A stretch of 64,000 nucleotides of DNA, from contig JABMCL010003285.1 of the NCBI GenBank assembly GCA_018857735.1, positions 50,001 to 114,000 of the forward strand, given 5' to 3'. Origin of the DNA: Alviniconcha marisindica (taxonomy: Eukaryota; Mollusca; Gastropoda; Provannidae). This document shows, piece after piece, positions 33,690-44,559 of this stretch (position 1 is its first letter; every line of letters starts with the position of its first letter). The translations under genes and the position numbers were made by a program. The notes beneath the pieces were generated by a model. It worked only from the letters and a program-made list of their open reading frames with translations. It was not told the DNA's origin and searched no databases.

Positions 33690-33843
33690 CCACACATATG
33701 CACACACCCACACAGACACATACTCCTTCTCTCTCACACACCCACTCCCTGCCTCATATGTACACAGACATGCATACTCTCTCTCATGCACACATTCTCC
33801 CTCCTTCAAACACACAATCACACACACATTCTCTCTCTCACTG

Positions 33844-33882
<39 letters not shown>

Positions 33883-34200
33883 TTCTCTCTCTCTCACACA
33901 TACACCCTCCCTCATACATACAGACACACACTCTCTCTCTCATACACACACATTTTCCCTCCTTCAAACGCACACACACATTCTCGCTCTCACACACCCT
34001 CCCTCCCTCATACACACACACACAGATATGCTCACACACACACACACACACATTCTCCCTCTTTCAAACTATATCACGCATACATGCACACATACACACA
34101 CAGACGCACATAAATACGCTCTCACCCACACACATTCTCCCTCCTTCAAACTCATACACACATAAGCATGTGTGCGCACACACACACACACACACACACA
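33690..34200. repeat. (CA)n/(CT)n low-complexity block
   Basis: CA, CT and related repeats fill nearly the whole intron between exons T and U. Open frames of 165 and 188 codons here are artefacts. Confidence 0.95.
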
Positions 34201-34203
34201 GAC

Positions 34204-34350
34204 CTGTTGCTCTCTCCACCACAGTGAGCCGTGTCTTGATGTAGGGGAAGGCCTGCACCGTGGTCAGAATGGTCTTCCTCTTGTACTGCTCATGCAGCTC
34301 TCCGTGTGCACGCCCGTCCAGTGTGAATGGAGTGGCGTACATGAACCGCT
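34204..34350 (-). CDS. DOCK7: DOCK7 exon T
   Basis: Acceptor tgttgttcag|AG completes a split Lys. It encodes [20 protein letters not shown] and [20 protein letters not shown] then LTVVERAT, matching [22 protein letters not shown]...FPYIKTR of DOCK7. The donor is ACAG|GTCTGTGTGTG, merging into a GT microsatellite, and leaves phase 1, whereas exon U starts in phase 0. Confidence 0.9.
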
Positions 34351-34639
34351 CTGAACAACATACAGGAGAGACATGAATACTTGCATCTTCTGCAGTCAAC
34401 AAAACTTCATGTCACTAATCTGTACATTTCATAAGTATGTGTGGCAGCGACTGCAAAAATTACCACGTGGCAAGACAGAGCATTGCAAAAAGCCTCAAAA
34501 CTTGATGGAGAGGGCATTTAAAAACATTGTATGAAATGTAACATAGCCAACTCTTTAGGTGGATATAAAATAGGCCCAAAAAATTCTAAAACTGTCTCAG
34601 TTTGCCTCCACTTTCAGTAATATGGTACTTGAAAAACTT

Positions 34640-34710
34640 ATTCATACGCACACACACACACACACAAATACACACACATGCATGCACACACACACACACA
34701 CACACACAAG
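34640..34710. repeat. (CA)n microsatellite
   Basis: CA tracts ending about 17 bp from the exon S donor. Confidence 0.93.
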
Positions 34711-34726
34711 ACAGCAGACCACTGAC

Positions 34727-34817
34727 TGAGGTTGTAGTTTTTGTCGAAGAAGGTGATGCGATCCTTGAACTCATAAGCATCAAAGTAAGGCTCCACGTAG
34801 GTGATCTGAATGTAAGC
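34727..34817 (-). CDS. DOCK7: DOCK7 exon S
   Basis: Acceptor gtcgacag|GCT; donor AACCTCA|GTCAGT, phases 0 and 1. It encodes [20 protein letters not shown] then [10 protein letters not shown], nearly identical to vertebrate DOCK7 ([20 protein letters not shown]). DHR2 lobe B. Confidence 0.95.
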
Positions 34818-35330
34818 CTGTCGACAAGAACAAAGCACAAAACATACATCACCATGAAAACACAGCTCTAATTGCCATATCTTCCCTTGGTTACCAGAAA
34901 TCTTGATTTTGTTGGACTCAGCCAACTTGGCTGAAGGCGATGGACACCCATTCAGTGGTTTGAAACAGACTCATGCAAACTCCCACCATATTATTTACAT
35001 ACTCACTAAAAATCTATTCTATTCAAGCTTCCAAGGCTTAAAGAAGCAAAAAACCCAAAACAACCACAACAGTTTATTACACAGGAGGCCACTTTAGTCA
35101 ACTGCATTTCTTCAGAAATGTCATCTTACTTAACAAGTCTTCTCTGTCACAAAATAAATGCAACAGAAAATATGGCAATTTGATCAAATATAATCAATAT
35201 AATTATCTACACTTCTGAGGTGCTGAAAGATAAATTGTGATCTAGCATCTACATAGACATGTAACCGCAAATAAACGCTAAAAAAAACACCTATGCACGC
35301 ACGCACGCATGCACACACACACACACACAC

Positions 35331-35420
35331 CTTGTCTGGATCCAGCTTGTCTTTTTCCACTGTGTTGGAGTCCTTGATCATCTCGATGAACTCATACCCA
35401 AACCGCTCCCCATAGAAACT
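35331..35420 (-). CDS. DOCK7: DOCK7 exon R
   Basis: Acceptor atgtgcag|AGT; donor GACAAG|GTGTGTGTGTG directly on a (GT)n tract. It encodes [20 protein letters not shown] then [10 protein letters not shown], matching [26 protein letters not shown]. Phase 0 at both ends. Confidence 0.94.
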
Positions 35421-35629
35421 CTGCACATGACACAGGACTTAACAACACACTCACACTTATGACATGGCAATTAACAATGCACTCACACCATGAACATCAT
35501 CAGTGGTCACACCACTTGCAAACCTTCGCAAGAGCAGTGCATCATGAAACATCAACCACATTTCAATGCAGCTTTGTGTTACAGAACACAAGCCTGAGAG
35601 GGGGCCCTTCAAACAGCTCTGTGCCTGGT

Positions 35630-37570
35630 GGTGTCACAGACACATGTGAGTCAGTTACACAGTGGATTTTAACATGCTGTCCACCCTGCACTCAGTGGTG
35701 TCACAGCCACATGTGAGTCGGTTACACAGTGGATTTTAACATGCTGTCCACCCTGCACTCAGTGGTGTCACAGCCACATGTGAGTCAGTTACACAGTGGA
35801 TTTTAACATGCTGTCCACCCTGCACTCAGTGGTGTCACAGCCACATGTGAGTCGGTTACACAGTGGATTTTAACATGCTGTCCACCCTGCACTCAGTGGT
35901 GTCACAGCCACATGTGAGTCGTTACACATGCCTGCCCCTGCACTCGTGGTGTCACAGCCACATGTGAGTCGTTACACAGTGGATTTTAACATGCTGTCCA
36001 CCCTGCACTCAGTGGTGTCACAGCCACATGTGAGTCAGTTACACAGTGGATTTTAACATGCTGTCCACCCTGCACTCAGTGGTGTCACAGCCACATGTGA
36101 GTCAGTTACACAGTGGATTTTAACATGCTGTCCACCCTGCACTCAGTGGTGTCACAGCCACATGTGAGTCAGTTACACAGTGGATTTTAACATGCTGTCC
36201 ACCCTGCACTCAGTGGTGTCACAGCCACATGTGAGTCAGTTACACATGGATTTTAACATGCTGTCCACCCTGCACTCAGTGGTGTCACAGCCACATGTGA
36301 GTCAGTTACACAGTGGATTTTAACATGCTGTCCACCCTGCACTCAGTGGTGTCACAGCCACATGTGAGTCAGTTACACAGTGGATTTTAACATGCTGTCC
36401 ACCCTGCACTCAGTGGTGTCACAGCCACATGTGAGTCAGTTACACAGTGGATTTTAACATGCTGTCCACCCTGCACTCAGTGGTGTCACAGCCACATGTG
36501 AGTTTACACATGGATTTTAACATGCTGTCCACCCTGCACTCAGTGGTGTCACAGCCACATGTGAGTCGGTTACACAGTGGATTTTAACATGCTGTCCACC
36601 CTGCACTCAGTGGTGTCACAGCCACATGTGAGTAGTTACACATGGATTTTAACATGCTGTCCACCCTGCACTCAGTGGTGTCACAGCCACATGTGAGTAG
36701 TTACACATTGGATTTTAACATGATGTCCACCCTGCACTCAGTGGTGTCACAGCCACATGTGAGTCGGTTACACAGTGGATTTTAACATGCTGTCCACCCT
36801 GCACTCAGTGGTGTCACAGCCACATGTGAGTCAGTTACACAGTGGATTTTAACATGCTGTCCACCCTGCACTCAGTGGTGTCACAGCCACATGTGAGTCG
36901 GTTACACAGTGGATTTTAACATGCTGTCCACCCTGCACTCAGTGGTGTCACAGCCACATGTGAGTTGTTACACAGTGGATTTTAACATGATGTCCACCCT
37001 GCACTCAGTGGTGTCACAGCCACATGTGAGTCGTTACACGTGGATTTTAACATGTGCACCCTGCACTCAGTGTGTCACGCCATGTGTTACACATGATTTT
37101 AACTGCTGCCACCCTGCACTCAGTGGTGTCACAGCCACATGTGAGTCGGTTACACAGTGGATTTTAACATGCTGTCCACCCTGCACTCAGTGGTGTCACA
37201 GCCACATGTGAGTCGGTTACACAGTGGATTTTAACATGCTGTCCACCCTGCACTCAGTGGTGTCACAGCCACATGTGAGTCGGTTACACAGTGGATTTTA
37301 ACATGCTGTCCACCCTGTACCCAGTGGTGTCACAGCCACATGTGAGTCAGTTACACAGTGGATTTTAACATGATATCCACCCTGCACTCAGTGGTGTCAC
37401 AGACACATGTGAGTTACAAGCTGGATTTTAACATGCTGTCCACCCTGTATCCAGTGGTGTCCCAGCCACATGAGAGTCAGTTACACACTGGATTTTAACA
37501 TCCTGTCCACCCTGTGCCCAGTGGTGTCAAGGCCACAGGTGAGTTACAAACTGGATTTTAACATCCTGTC
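35630..37570. repeat. 67-bp satellite array, ~29 copies
   Basis: Units of 67 bp contain GTGTCACAGCCACATGTGAG, TTACACAGTGGATTTTAACA and TGCTGTCCACCCTGCACTCA. Most copies are near-identical; a few carry small deletions (around 35925 and 37045-37110), and the last copies from about 37310 are more diverged. It occupies most of the intron between DOCK7 exons Q and R. The open frames at 36909-37211 and 37470-37691 are repeat artefacts. Confidence 0.97.
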
Positions 37571-37934
37571 AACCCAAAAAGCTCCCCTCAAGATGGTCAA
37601 ACTCTGTCACAAGACATATGTAAACCATTACCCAGATCAAACTTTCAAAATCAGTCCAGGTCACCTAGACCACTACTCAATACAGGAATGAAGTGAAATG
37701 AATGAACATGTAGGCTCTCACAAGCAAAAACTACCAAGACGTTCATACCAATAAAGTGCACACAGCCCCTACTCACCCACACCCTCATGAAAGTGTAACT
37801 CTACACGCTGCATAAACGTAGAAATATATACAGCCTGAAAAAAGATAATTAAAAACAAAAAAACAAAAACAAAAAAAGTTTTTATGGCAATGTACTTCTC
37901 TCCACACACACACACACCAGTGCGAGCACACATC

Positions 37935-38150
37935 ATACACAATCACATCCACTATCCTGCCTGTAAAGAGGTGAGTTTTCAGCGAAGCTCTGAAAAACTG
38001 AATGGAATCCTTCTCCTTTAAGCTCTGGGGCAGGACATTCCAGAGGGTGGGAGCGACCTGCCTGAAGGCTCGCTGGCGGTATCGCTTTGTCTTAGAACGT
38101 CAAGGAGAGATCTAGATGCTGATCTGAGAAGAGGTGTGTCTACGTAGAAG
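37935..38150 (-). mobile_element. LINE RT C-terminal fragment
   Basis: The minus strand reads RYRQRAFRQVAPTLWNVLPQ, then SLKEKDSIQFFRASLKTHLF, the typical end of a non-LTR retrotransposon RT protein (xLWNxLPxxL...FKxxLKTxLF). It ends about 45 bp from the exon Q donor. Confidence 0.75.
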
Positions 38151-38196
38151 AGAGCGAGTGGGGTAATAAAAGCCAGCACTGAGGATGTCCCTGTAC

Positions 38197-38331
38197 CTCC
38201 AGTCTGTGTGAGATTTCCGGCAGCTTGGTGATCATCTGCTCCTTGTAGACAAACTCCTCCCCGTCCAGGTCACCAAACTTGGCGCCGTAGAAACCCACAC
38301 GGAAATAGGTGCCAAACACTCGCTTGCCCTC
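38197..38331 (-). CDS. DOCK7: DOCK7 exon Q
   Basis: Acceptor tgcaccag|GAG; donor CTGGAG|GTACAG. It encodes [20 protein letters not shown] then [20 protein letters not shown] and SHRLE, matching [40 protein letters not shown] of DOCK7. DHR2, lobe A/B. Confidence 0.95.
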
Positions 38332-38589
38332 CTGGTGCACACAGAAAACACGTGCATGATTTCCTTCACAGCCCCATGAAAAAAAGTGACAAAATGGCAT
38401 GCACACTCACACATCAAATTATGGACTAAAGCATTCAGCTACAGAAGATGATGAGATAGTTTGAAGCAAACTACACTTTTTAAAAGGAATCTATTTCACT
38501 ACAGGGATAAATTTTTCATCATCAAACTTGCACCGAAGTACCTCTAGTGTTGCTAGTAACTTTCCCAGGGCATTGGGGATTATATTCAA

Positions 38590-38633
38590 GTCGGTCTGAC
38601 GACAGGGTTGGTGAAGACTTCATGCAACTGTTA
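38590..38633 (-). pseudogene. Relic copy of exon P 3' end
   Basis: The minus strand reads about QLHEVFTNPVVR (caactgcatgaagt... equivalent), resembling [12 protein letters not shown] at the end of exon P, and is followed by the same GTCAGAC donor word. It lies about 150 bp downstream of exon P and is best explained as a decayed local duplication. Confidence 0.55.
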
Positions 38634-38777
38634 GCACCAGTGGCCAGCAAGCCAAAGAAGTAAAAACTATAAAAAAAACACTGACTTCATCTCAATGGAA
38701 TTGCTCCTTGTGGGATGACTAAAACGTGACCAAACTGAACTGAACTGAAACCAACATTGACGTGGCCACAGTCTGAC

Positions 38778-38909
38778 CTGTCTGATGACATTGGTGAAGG
38801 CTTCGTGCAGCTTCTGGTGGAGGTGGGCCAACTTCTTGAAGTCGCGGTTGTGTTCATGGATGGGGATCATGATCTTGTACACCTCATTCACTGCCTCAAA
38901 CAGCCCCGC
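38778..38909 (-). CDS. DOCK7: DOCK7 exon P
   Basis: Acceptor tctgtgcag|GCG; donor AGACAG|GTCAGA; phase 0 at both ends. It encodes [20 protein letters not shown] then [20 protein letters not shown] and VIRQ, matching [20 protein letters not shown]...KLQEAFSKIVHQ. DHR2 lobe A. Confidence 0.95.
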
Positions 38910-39349
38910 CTGCACAGAATTTTAGAAACCAGGGTACAGGTGTGCCGCTGCATGTCAAAGAAATCTACTGATGTGAGTGCTTCACTGTACAATGTACACG
39001 GTTAGTCAGGATACTACTTGAGTGTCCTATTATTTCAGAAAAATGGGTATGACTTTAATGCTTGTAACAAAGTAAGAGATATTTACTATAATACTGATGT
39101 TATAACTTCTATTGTTAAAGTGATTGTTCATAGTCTTGTGGTAATTTAGTATGACTTATGTATTGATTTTGTTTGTGTGGTGTGTGTGTGTGCATGCGTG
39201 TGTGTATCTAATATCACCTTGCTGTGAACAGACATAAAACACTGACTGAGGGCCAGTCATTCTTTTGTTCTTTCTCATCATGTTCTAACAATGAATGTTA
39301 CACTTACAGCCCTTTACCCATTCACGATCACTTTCTAGACATGAAATCC

Positions 39350-39500
39350 AACAACGTCTGTGCTAAAAGGAAGCTCTGACATCTGCACTTCTGACAACAT
39401 CTGTGCTTCACTAAAAAGAAGTTCTGACAACATCTGCACTTTGCCCAAAGGAAATTCTGACAAAATCTGCACTTCGCCCAAAGGAAGTTCTGACCATGGT
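39350..39500. repeat. ~28-33-bp repeat spanning exon O donor
   Basis: Plus-strand units read aaaggaagttctgacaacat and ctgcacttcgcccaaagg. The unit nearest exon O contains the genuine donor ATG|GTCAGAACTTCC; others carry GTCAGAA(C/T)TTCC as well. About four copies. Confidence 0.8.
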
Positions 39501-39638
39501 GAATGATCCTGCCGCCTGTTCCAGAAGTCCCACCAGGCCATTCTCAGTGAAGTACTTTCCCGTGCAGATGCCCTCCTCATCTGGCGAGACCACGTCGTCC
39601 GACACTGCACTCTCCTCCAGCACATTGGGTGTGATTTT
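39495..39638 (-). CDS. DOCK7: DOCK7 exon O
   Basis: Acceptor gtgtctcag|AAA; donor TTCACCATG|GTCAGA; 48 codons, phase 0. It encodes [40 protein letters not shown] and QAAGSFTM, close to identical to the [29 protein letters not shown] segment of DOCK7. DHR2 lobe A. Confidence 0.96.
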
Positions 39639-40243
39639 CTGAGACACAGGCAGATTCAAGATTGCTTTATTATCGTCTCATCAGAGAAACTAAATTGGGA
39701 CCATTTTTTTTTTTTAAATCAAATTAAAAAATCAATAGCACAGTGTAACTGATGGCAAACAGTTTTGCAGGCATGAACTTTGGAAAAAGAGGTGCTGATG
39801 ACGCACACAGGAATCAGCCAAGGAGCCATATTCAAACTAAATGAAATCAAATACATGTTGAAACCTATCAACATGTTAATTTCTGTCTGCAAAGCATTTC
39901 ATGAGGCCTCACAAGAGAAGGAACATGCCCAATTTATGTCACTGATATCACTGCTAATAATAGCCTTCAGTCAGACAGCAAAGAGAAATGTGCCAAATAA
40001 ATACAAAGTCCAGGGCAAAAACAAAAGAACAACTTTAACAAAAAGCAAGACTAGAGTTAACTATTATATAAGTGAAGCCTCTGAAACAAAAATTATCCCA
40101 TATTTTATTCAAATGCAAATCTGCGTGCATGCGTGCATATGGGATGCACACACCAACACCTCCACCCACAATGCACCCACCAAAATGTACACCAACACGA
40201 GCACTGTGCCAGACGCACCCCACCGCAGGGTGCCAGCACCCAC

Positions 40244-40360
40244 CTGGAAAGCCACGCAGCCCACCGGCAGGTAGGGCCTGTCTTCAATCATGTTCAGGTA
40301 CTCCGCCACCAAACCGGCTGCGTGAACCAGACACTGGGCCGCCTCTGCGTGGTTTCCTCT
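40244..40360 (-). CDS. DOCK7: DOCK7 exon N
   Basis: Acceptor gtgttgcag|AGA; donor TTCCAG|GTGGGT. It encodes [20 protein letters not shown] then [19 protein letters not shown], matching [42 protein letters not shown]2 lobe A. Confidence 0.96.
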
Positions 40361-40539
40361 CTGCAACACCAGTCAAGCTTTTGTCAGGCTGCCATTCTTT
40401 TTACAAACACTTGTACATGGCTCAAAATGCATCTCTTCCAAGCTGCCTTCGCCTGAAACTCTCAAATTACTGCTGGGGGTGGGAGGAGGGGACGCCAAGC
40501 ATAGGACTAATGTGAGAGGCTGCTGCTGCTGCCACTTCA

Positions 40540-40569
40540 TCAGCTGATGTGTGTGTGTGTGTGTGTGTG

Positions 40570-40604
<35 letters not shown>

Positions 40605-40640
40605 TGTGTGCGTGCGTAGATGTGAAATTATTCTGTGTTT

Positions 40641-40671
<31 letters not shown>

Positions 40672-40690
40672 CACGTGTGCATGCGTAGGT
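40540..40690. repeat. (GT)n microsatellites
   Basis: Two GT tracts with GC and CATGCG interruptions, within the N-M intron. Open frames on both strands are artefacts. Confidence 0.93.
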
Positions 40691-40929
40691 GTGAAATTAT
40701 TGTGTGGTTGGGTGTGGAATGTTTGAATGCTGTCGTATACATACTTGTCCTTTTTTGCTGACGTCATAATTTTCTTGTTGATATCAAACAGCACTGTGAG
40801 CTCATACTTTTTAACAGGGGCATTGAGCTATACAAGCTAAAAGTGAGAGACACTTGATCTTGAATATAAGATGTCACACTGTGTCAGCAGACATTCAAGC
40901 AACCTAGATGCACGCAATGCAACAGGTTA

Positions 40930-41214
<285 letters not shown>

Positions 41215-41574
41215 CTAGTTTGAGCACCACCAGGTCTGGACCTCACACAGGTACATGTGCAGGTGTGCTGGACTAACTTTTTTCAGTATTTTTCACGCTG
41301 TGCTCTCTCTTGGGATTTTTCTCCCACAAACTTTGGGCAGCTGGTCTCAGAGGAAAGCCAACCATGGCAGAAGTGTACCAGCAAGTTACTGATCAAGGCT
41401 TGAAATAACCACACTGAAATTCCTCTGGGATAGTGGTACTGTGCAATACTGACCTCTCACCCAGTGTTAATGCCAGACTGTTCTGGAAATGTGGCATAAA
41501 GCTGACCTCTCACCCAATACTAATGCAAGACGGTTACCTGTACAAGGAAAGTGGCATAATGCTGACCTCTCACC

Positions 41575-41890
41575 CAATGCTATTACCTGTTCAGGGAAGG
41601 TCGTATAACACTGACCCCTCATTCAATGCCATTACCTGTTCAGGGAAGGTGGTGCAATGTGGACCTACCACCTAATGCCATTACCTGTTCAGGGAAGGTG
41701 GTACAATGTGACCTGTCACCCATTACCTGTTCAGGGAAGGTAGTACAATGTGGACCTCTCACCCAATGCCATTACCTGTTCAGGGAAGGTGGTACAATGT
41801 GGACCTCTCACCCATTACCTGTTCAGGGAAGGTGGTACAATGTGGACCTCTCACCCAGTGCCATTACCTGTTCAGGGAAGGTGGTCTCCT
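41575..41890. repeat. 42-50-bp minisatellite duplicating DOCK7 exon L donor
   Basis: Seven units read CATTACCTGTTCAGGGAAGG on the plus strand, which on the minus strand is CCTTCCCTGAACAG|GTAATG. The rightmost unit (41861-41885) is the actual end of exon L and its donor; six further copies lie in the intron, separated by caatgtggacctctcaccc. Confidence 0.94.
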
Positions 41891-42026
41891 GCAGCTCAAT
41901 GTCTGCCTCGGCGTAGGTCAGGATGGTCTTCAGAGACTTGCGAAGGAACTCCTCGTTAAAGTCCTGGTTCTGCCCCACCAGAGAACTGAGGGACATCGTC
42001 ACCTGCATCTTCACGCGAGCAAAGTT
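41868..42026 (-). CDS. DOCK7: DOCK7 exon L
   Basis: Acceptor ccctccag|AAC; donor GAACAG|GTAATG; 53 codons, phase 0. It encodes [20 protein letters not shown] then [20 protein letters not shown] and [13 protein letters not shown], matching the DOCK7 [20 protein letters not shown] region. The donor is repeated six times downstream. Confidence 0.96.
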
Positions 42027-42639
42027 CTGGAGGGAAAGAAAATGACAGAGGTGTCTGAGAATTTGACGACGGGGCCAAATAGGTTCTCAACTCAATGTTT
42101 ATCAGCTAGCATTTTGCAGTTAGGTTCAAGGTATGATCTGGGCTTACCTCGTACCTTTTTTTCATTTTTGGATCAGAGCGGCAAAGCGGACTGAATGTCC
42201 AGTCCCTTGGACAAGGATGAAAAGCACATGGGACCAATACCTACAAGCTTCTGGCCACACAAGTAAAAAAAAAAAAAAAGTGTTGCAAAAGAAGGCTAGA
42301 AGTTTGCTGTATGCACTATTCCCTGTCACAACACCTAGACAGTAAAGTCTGGCATCTGACTGTGGTATACTGCCTAATGTCATGTCAAAGAATATCTATA
42401 CAGCGTCGACAACTAATATGAGCCTGAAGCACACAATACAAAACAATAGGGTCAACACAAATGTTCAGAATTAAAAGAACAGTGAATCCCTGTTAATTAT
42501 AGAAACAAATACACACACTGTCACTGCAACACTTCATCTATTGTCTTTCTCATCACTGCCAGCCTACGCACACAAACATGCATGCATGCACACACACACA
42601 CACACACAAATACACACAAACAAATGAGCCATACAGTGA

Positions 42640-42890
42640 TCTATTCAGTGTTCAAAGGGGAAAAGATGGGTTCTGAGGGCAGATTTAAATGATGCTGTGG
42701 AAGAAGAGTGCCGGAGAGAGTAAGGTATATTGTTCCAGAATAATGGTGCATGCTGGCTGGAAGAAGGTACTTTGACTACAAAAACTGATACGAGCAGGCG
42801 GAAGATGAAGATACCCAGTACAGGTGACAAGCGGACTGGTGGGTGGAACATACAGCTGAAGGAGCTCAGAAAGACAGGAAGGGTAAATAA
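42640..42890 (-). mobile_element. LINE RT C-terminal fragment
   Basis: The minus-strand frame includes QHAPLFWNNIPYSLRHSSST and ASFKSALRTHLFPFEH, the same C-terminal motif (FWNxLPxxLR...FKxxLRTxLF) as the other LINE fragments here. In the K-L intron. Confidence 0.78.
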
Positions 42891-42894
42891 GTAA

Positions 42895-43060
42895 CTGGGT
42901 GTTTTACACCCAGCCAATCATTACGGTTATATCAGGGCGAGACATACTCTGTTACCACACAGTGAAACAAAACAGGTGTGACCCCAAAGCAGAGGATCAC
43001 GTGCCTCTGTGTGTTGTAAAGACCACAAGGGTCCCTTCCGTCCTTGTCAAGGGGAGTGCT
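42895..43060. mobile_element. Second SINE-like family ('ttatatcagggcga'), copy 1
   Basis: gtgttttacacccagccaat...ggttatatcagggcgagaca. Related copies: 43263-43370, and inverted at 47455-47530 and 54965-55025. Shared words are gctttacgcccagtcaacca and ttatatcagggcga. No tRNA-like head recognised. Confidence 0.65.
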
Positions 43061-43262
43061 AACCGTCTCTCCTTTCTTACAACACAGATAGGAAAGACAG
43101 GAAGGGACTCGGGTGGCGCTGCTCTTGCAGCTGCTGCAGCCCCATCCAGATGAGGTGAAGCAAGCTTTCAGCGTGCAAAGGCCTTTCTCACGAGCAGCAA
43201 AGAAAAACGTGGCATTTCTTTGTTAAAAGAGTGGACAACTGAACCCAGACCTAGACCAGATG

Positions 43263-43375
43263 TGGGAGTAAGTAAGTAAGTAAATAAGTAAGTAAGTAAG
43301 TAAGTAAGTTGGTGCTTTACGCCCAGTCAACCAGTGCTGTTATATCAGGGCGATACACATTTTGTCATCACCGGA
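43263..43375. mobile_element. Second SINE-like family, copy 2, with (TAAG)n tail
   Basis: (AAGT)n from 43267 to 43308, then ggtgctttacgcccagtcaa and gttatatcagggcgatacac. It ends about 35 bp from the exon K donor. Confidence 0.7.
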
Positions 43376-43408
43376 TGTGGGAAAGAAACGCTTTTAACCA
43401 CTACCCAC

Positions 43409-43561
43409 ATTGCCCAGCTCAAAGTTCTGCCTCATCAGGAGGTAGAGGGAGGCGGCAGCCTGGGAGCGCGTGATGCCGATGGGAGAGCTGCAGTGGCGCA
43501 GCAGACGTAGGCACAGGTCAGCGCACTGTTCCGTCTCCTCCTCAAACAGCAGGTCCAGGAA
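43409..43561 (-). CDS. DOCK7: DOCK7 exon K
   Basis: Acceptor tatcctcag|TTC; donor GGCAAT|GTGGGT; 51 codons. It encodes [20 protein letters not shown] then [20 protein letters not shown] and [11 protein letters not shown], close to identical to [25 protein letters not shown].....[17 protein letters not shown]. Armadillo-like helical region before DHR2. Confidence 0.96.
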
Positions 43562-43614
43562 CTGAGGATAGGGGACGATGAACAACTGTTACTCTCATTA
43601 TTTTTGCATTTTTT

Positions 43615-44035
43615 AGCAGCAAGTTTTACTTCTGTTTTAACTTCAGACCGTCAAGATTTTATTTCAAAACAACAACCGGGAGAGCGCAGCATTAATCATA
43701 GGTCTAGACTCTTGCTCATCTCTTTATCAGCAGGCAAGCTCTTTCACGCACAAATAACTGTTGGTAATGTTTCCCAGGAATCACTAAAGATTCATGGATA
43801 AATTTCAACAACAAGAGTTAACATTTGAACAGCAATTTTTACTTCTAACTTCAGACCATCAAGATTTTACTTCAAAACAACAACCAGGAGAGCGCAGCAT
43901 TAATCATAAGTCAAGACTTTTGCTCATCTTTTTATTAGCAGGCAAGCTCTTTTGTGCACAAATAACTGTTGGTAATGTCTCAAGGAATCACTAAAGATTC
44001 ATGGATAAATTCCAACAATGAGAGCTAGCATTTGA
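43615..44035. repeat. ~208-bp direct duplication
   Basis: Two copies of a segment with aaaacaacaaccgggagagc, gcattaatcataggtc and gcacaaataactgttggtaa (starts near 43615 and 43823). In the J-K intron. Confidence 0.9.
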
Positions 44036-44282
44036 ATACAAGCCTGGGAAGTTTTTCACTTACAACATTCAGATTCAGATTCTTTATTCAGCAAGTTTAA
44101 CAAGTGTCCTGAAAAGTGGTAAGCATACAAGCATGCTGTGAAGGGCAATCTAACACAGATCATGGTGGCCGGGTGCCACTGAACCGGTCTGATTCTGCAG
44201 CAGCCTGGCAGTCCGATTCAAAGCCAGCACCACCCAGGTGAGCTAGCTAAGCACCAGATGCATAACACACACATACACACAC

Positions 44283-44417
44283 CTTGGTGACGAGGGCGCG
44301 CTGGGTGGAGAAGAGATTCTGTAGCACGATGGAGCTCTGGTTCAAGCCCAGCATGTGAAGCAAGACTCGCAGAGCGGAACTGAGCAGCGGCTGCATCAGG
44401 TCGGACGCCTGCGCAAT
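44283..44417 (-). CDS. DOCK7: DOCK7 exon J
   Basis: Acceptor ttgtttcag|ATT; donor ACCAAG|GTGTGTGTGTATG on a GT-rich tract. It encodes IAQASDLMQPLLSSALRVLL then HMLGLNQSSIVLQNLFSTQR and ALVTK, the counterpart of [20 protein letters not shown]...FATQRALVSK. Confidence 0.94.
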
Positions 44418-44559
44418 CTGAAACAAGCAACCTTGAGATCAGCACTGCCATCCTTGTTTCAAAGACACGAACAGCAAGTATTTGGTTGACACACTTTCAA
44501 ATTGGAAAAATACTGATTCCCCCCCCCCCCCTCCCCCCCCTTTTGTAGGGCTGGGTAGG

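Noticed and set aside
33668..34244. Two 165-188-codon plus-strand frames
   Set aside because: Pure CA/CT low complexity.
35630..37570. CRISPR-like array
   Set aside because: Direct tandem units with no unique spacers; eukaryotic context.
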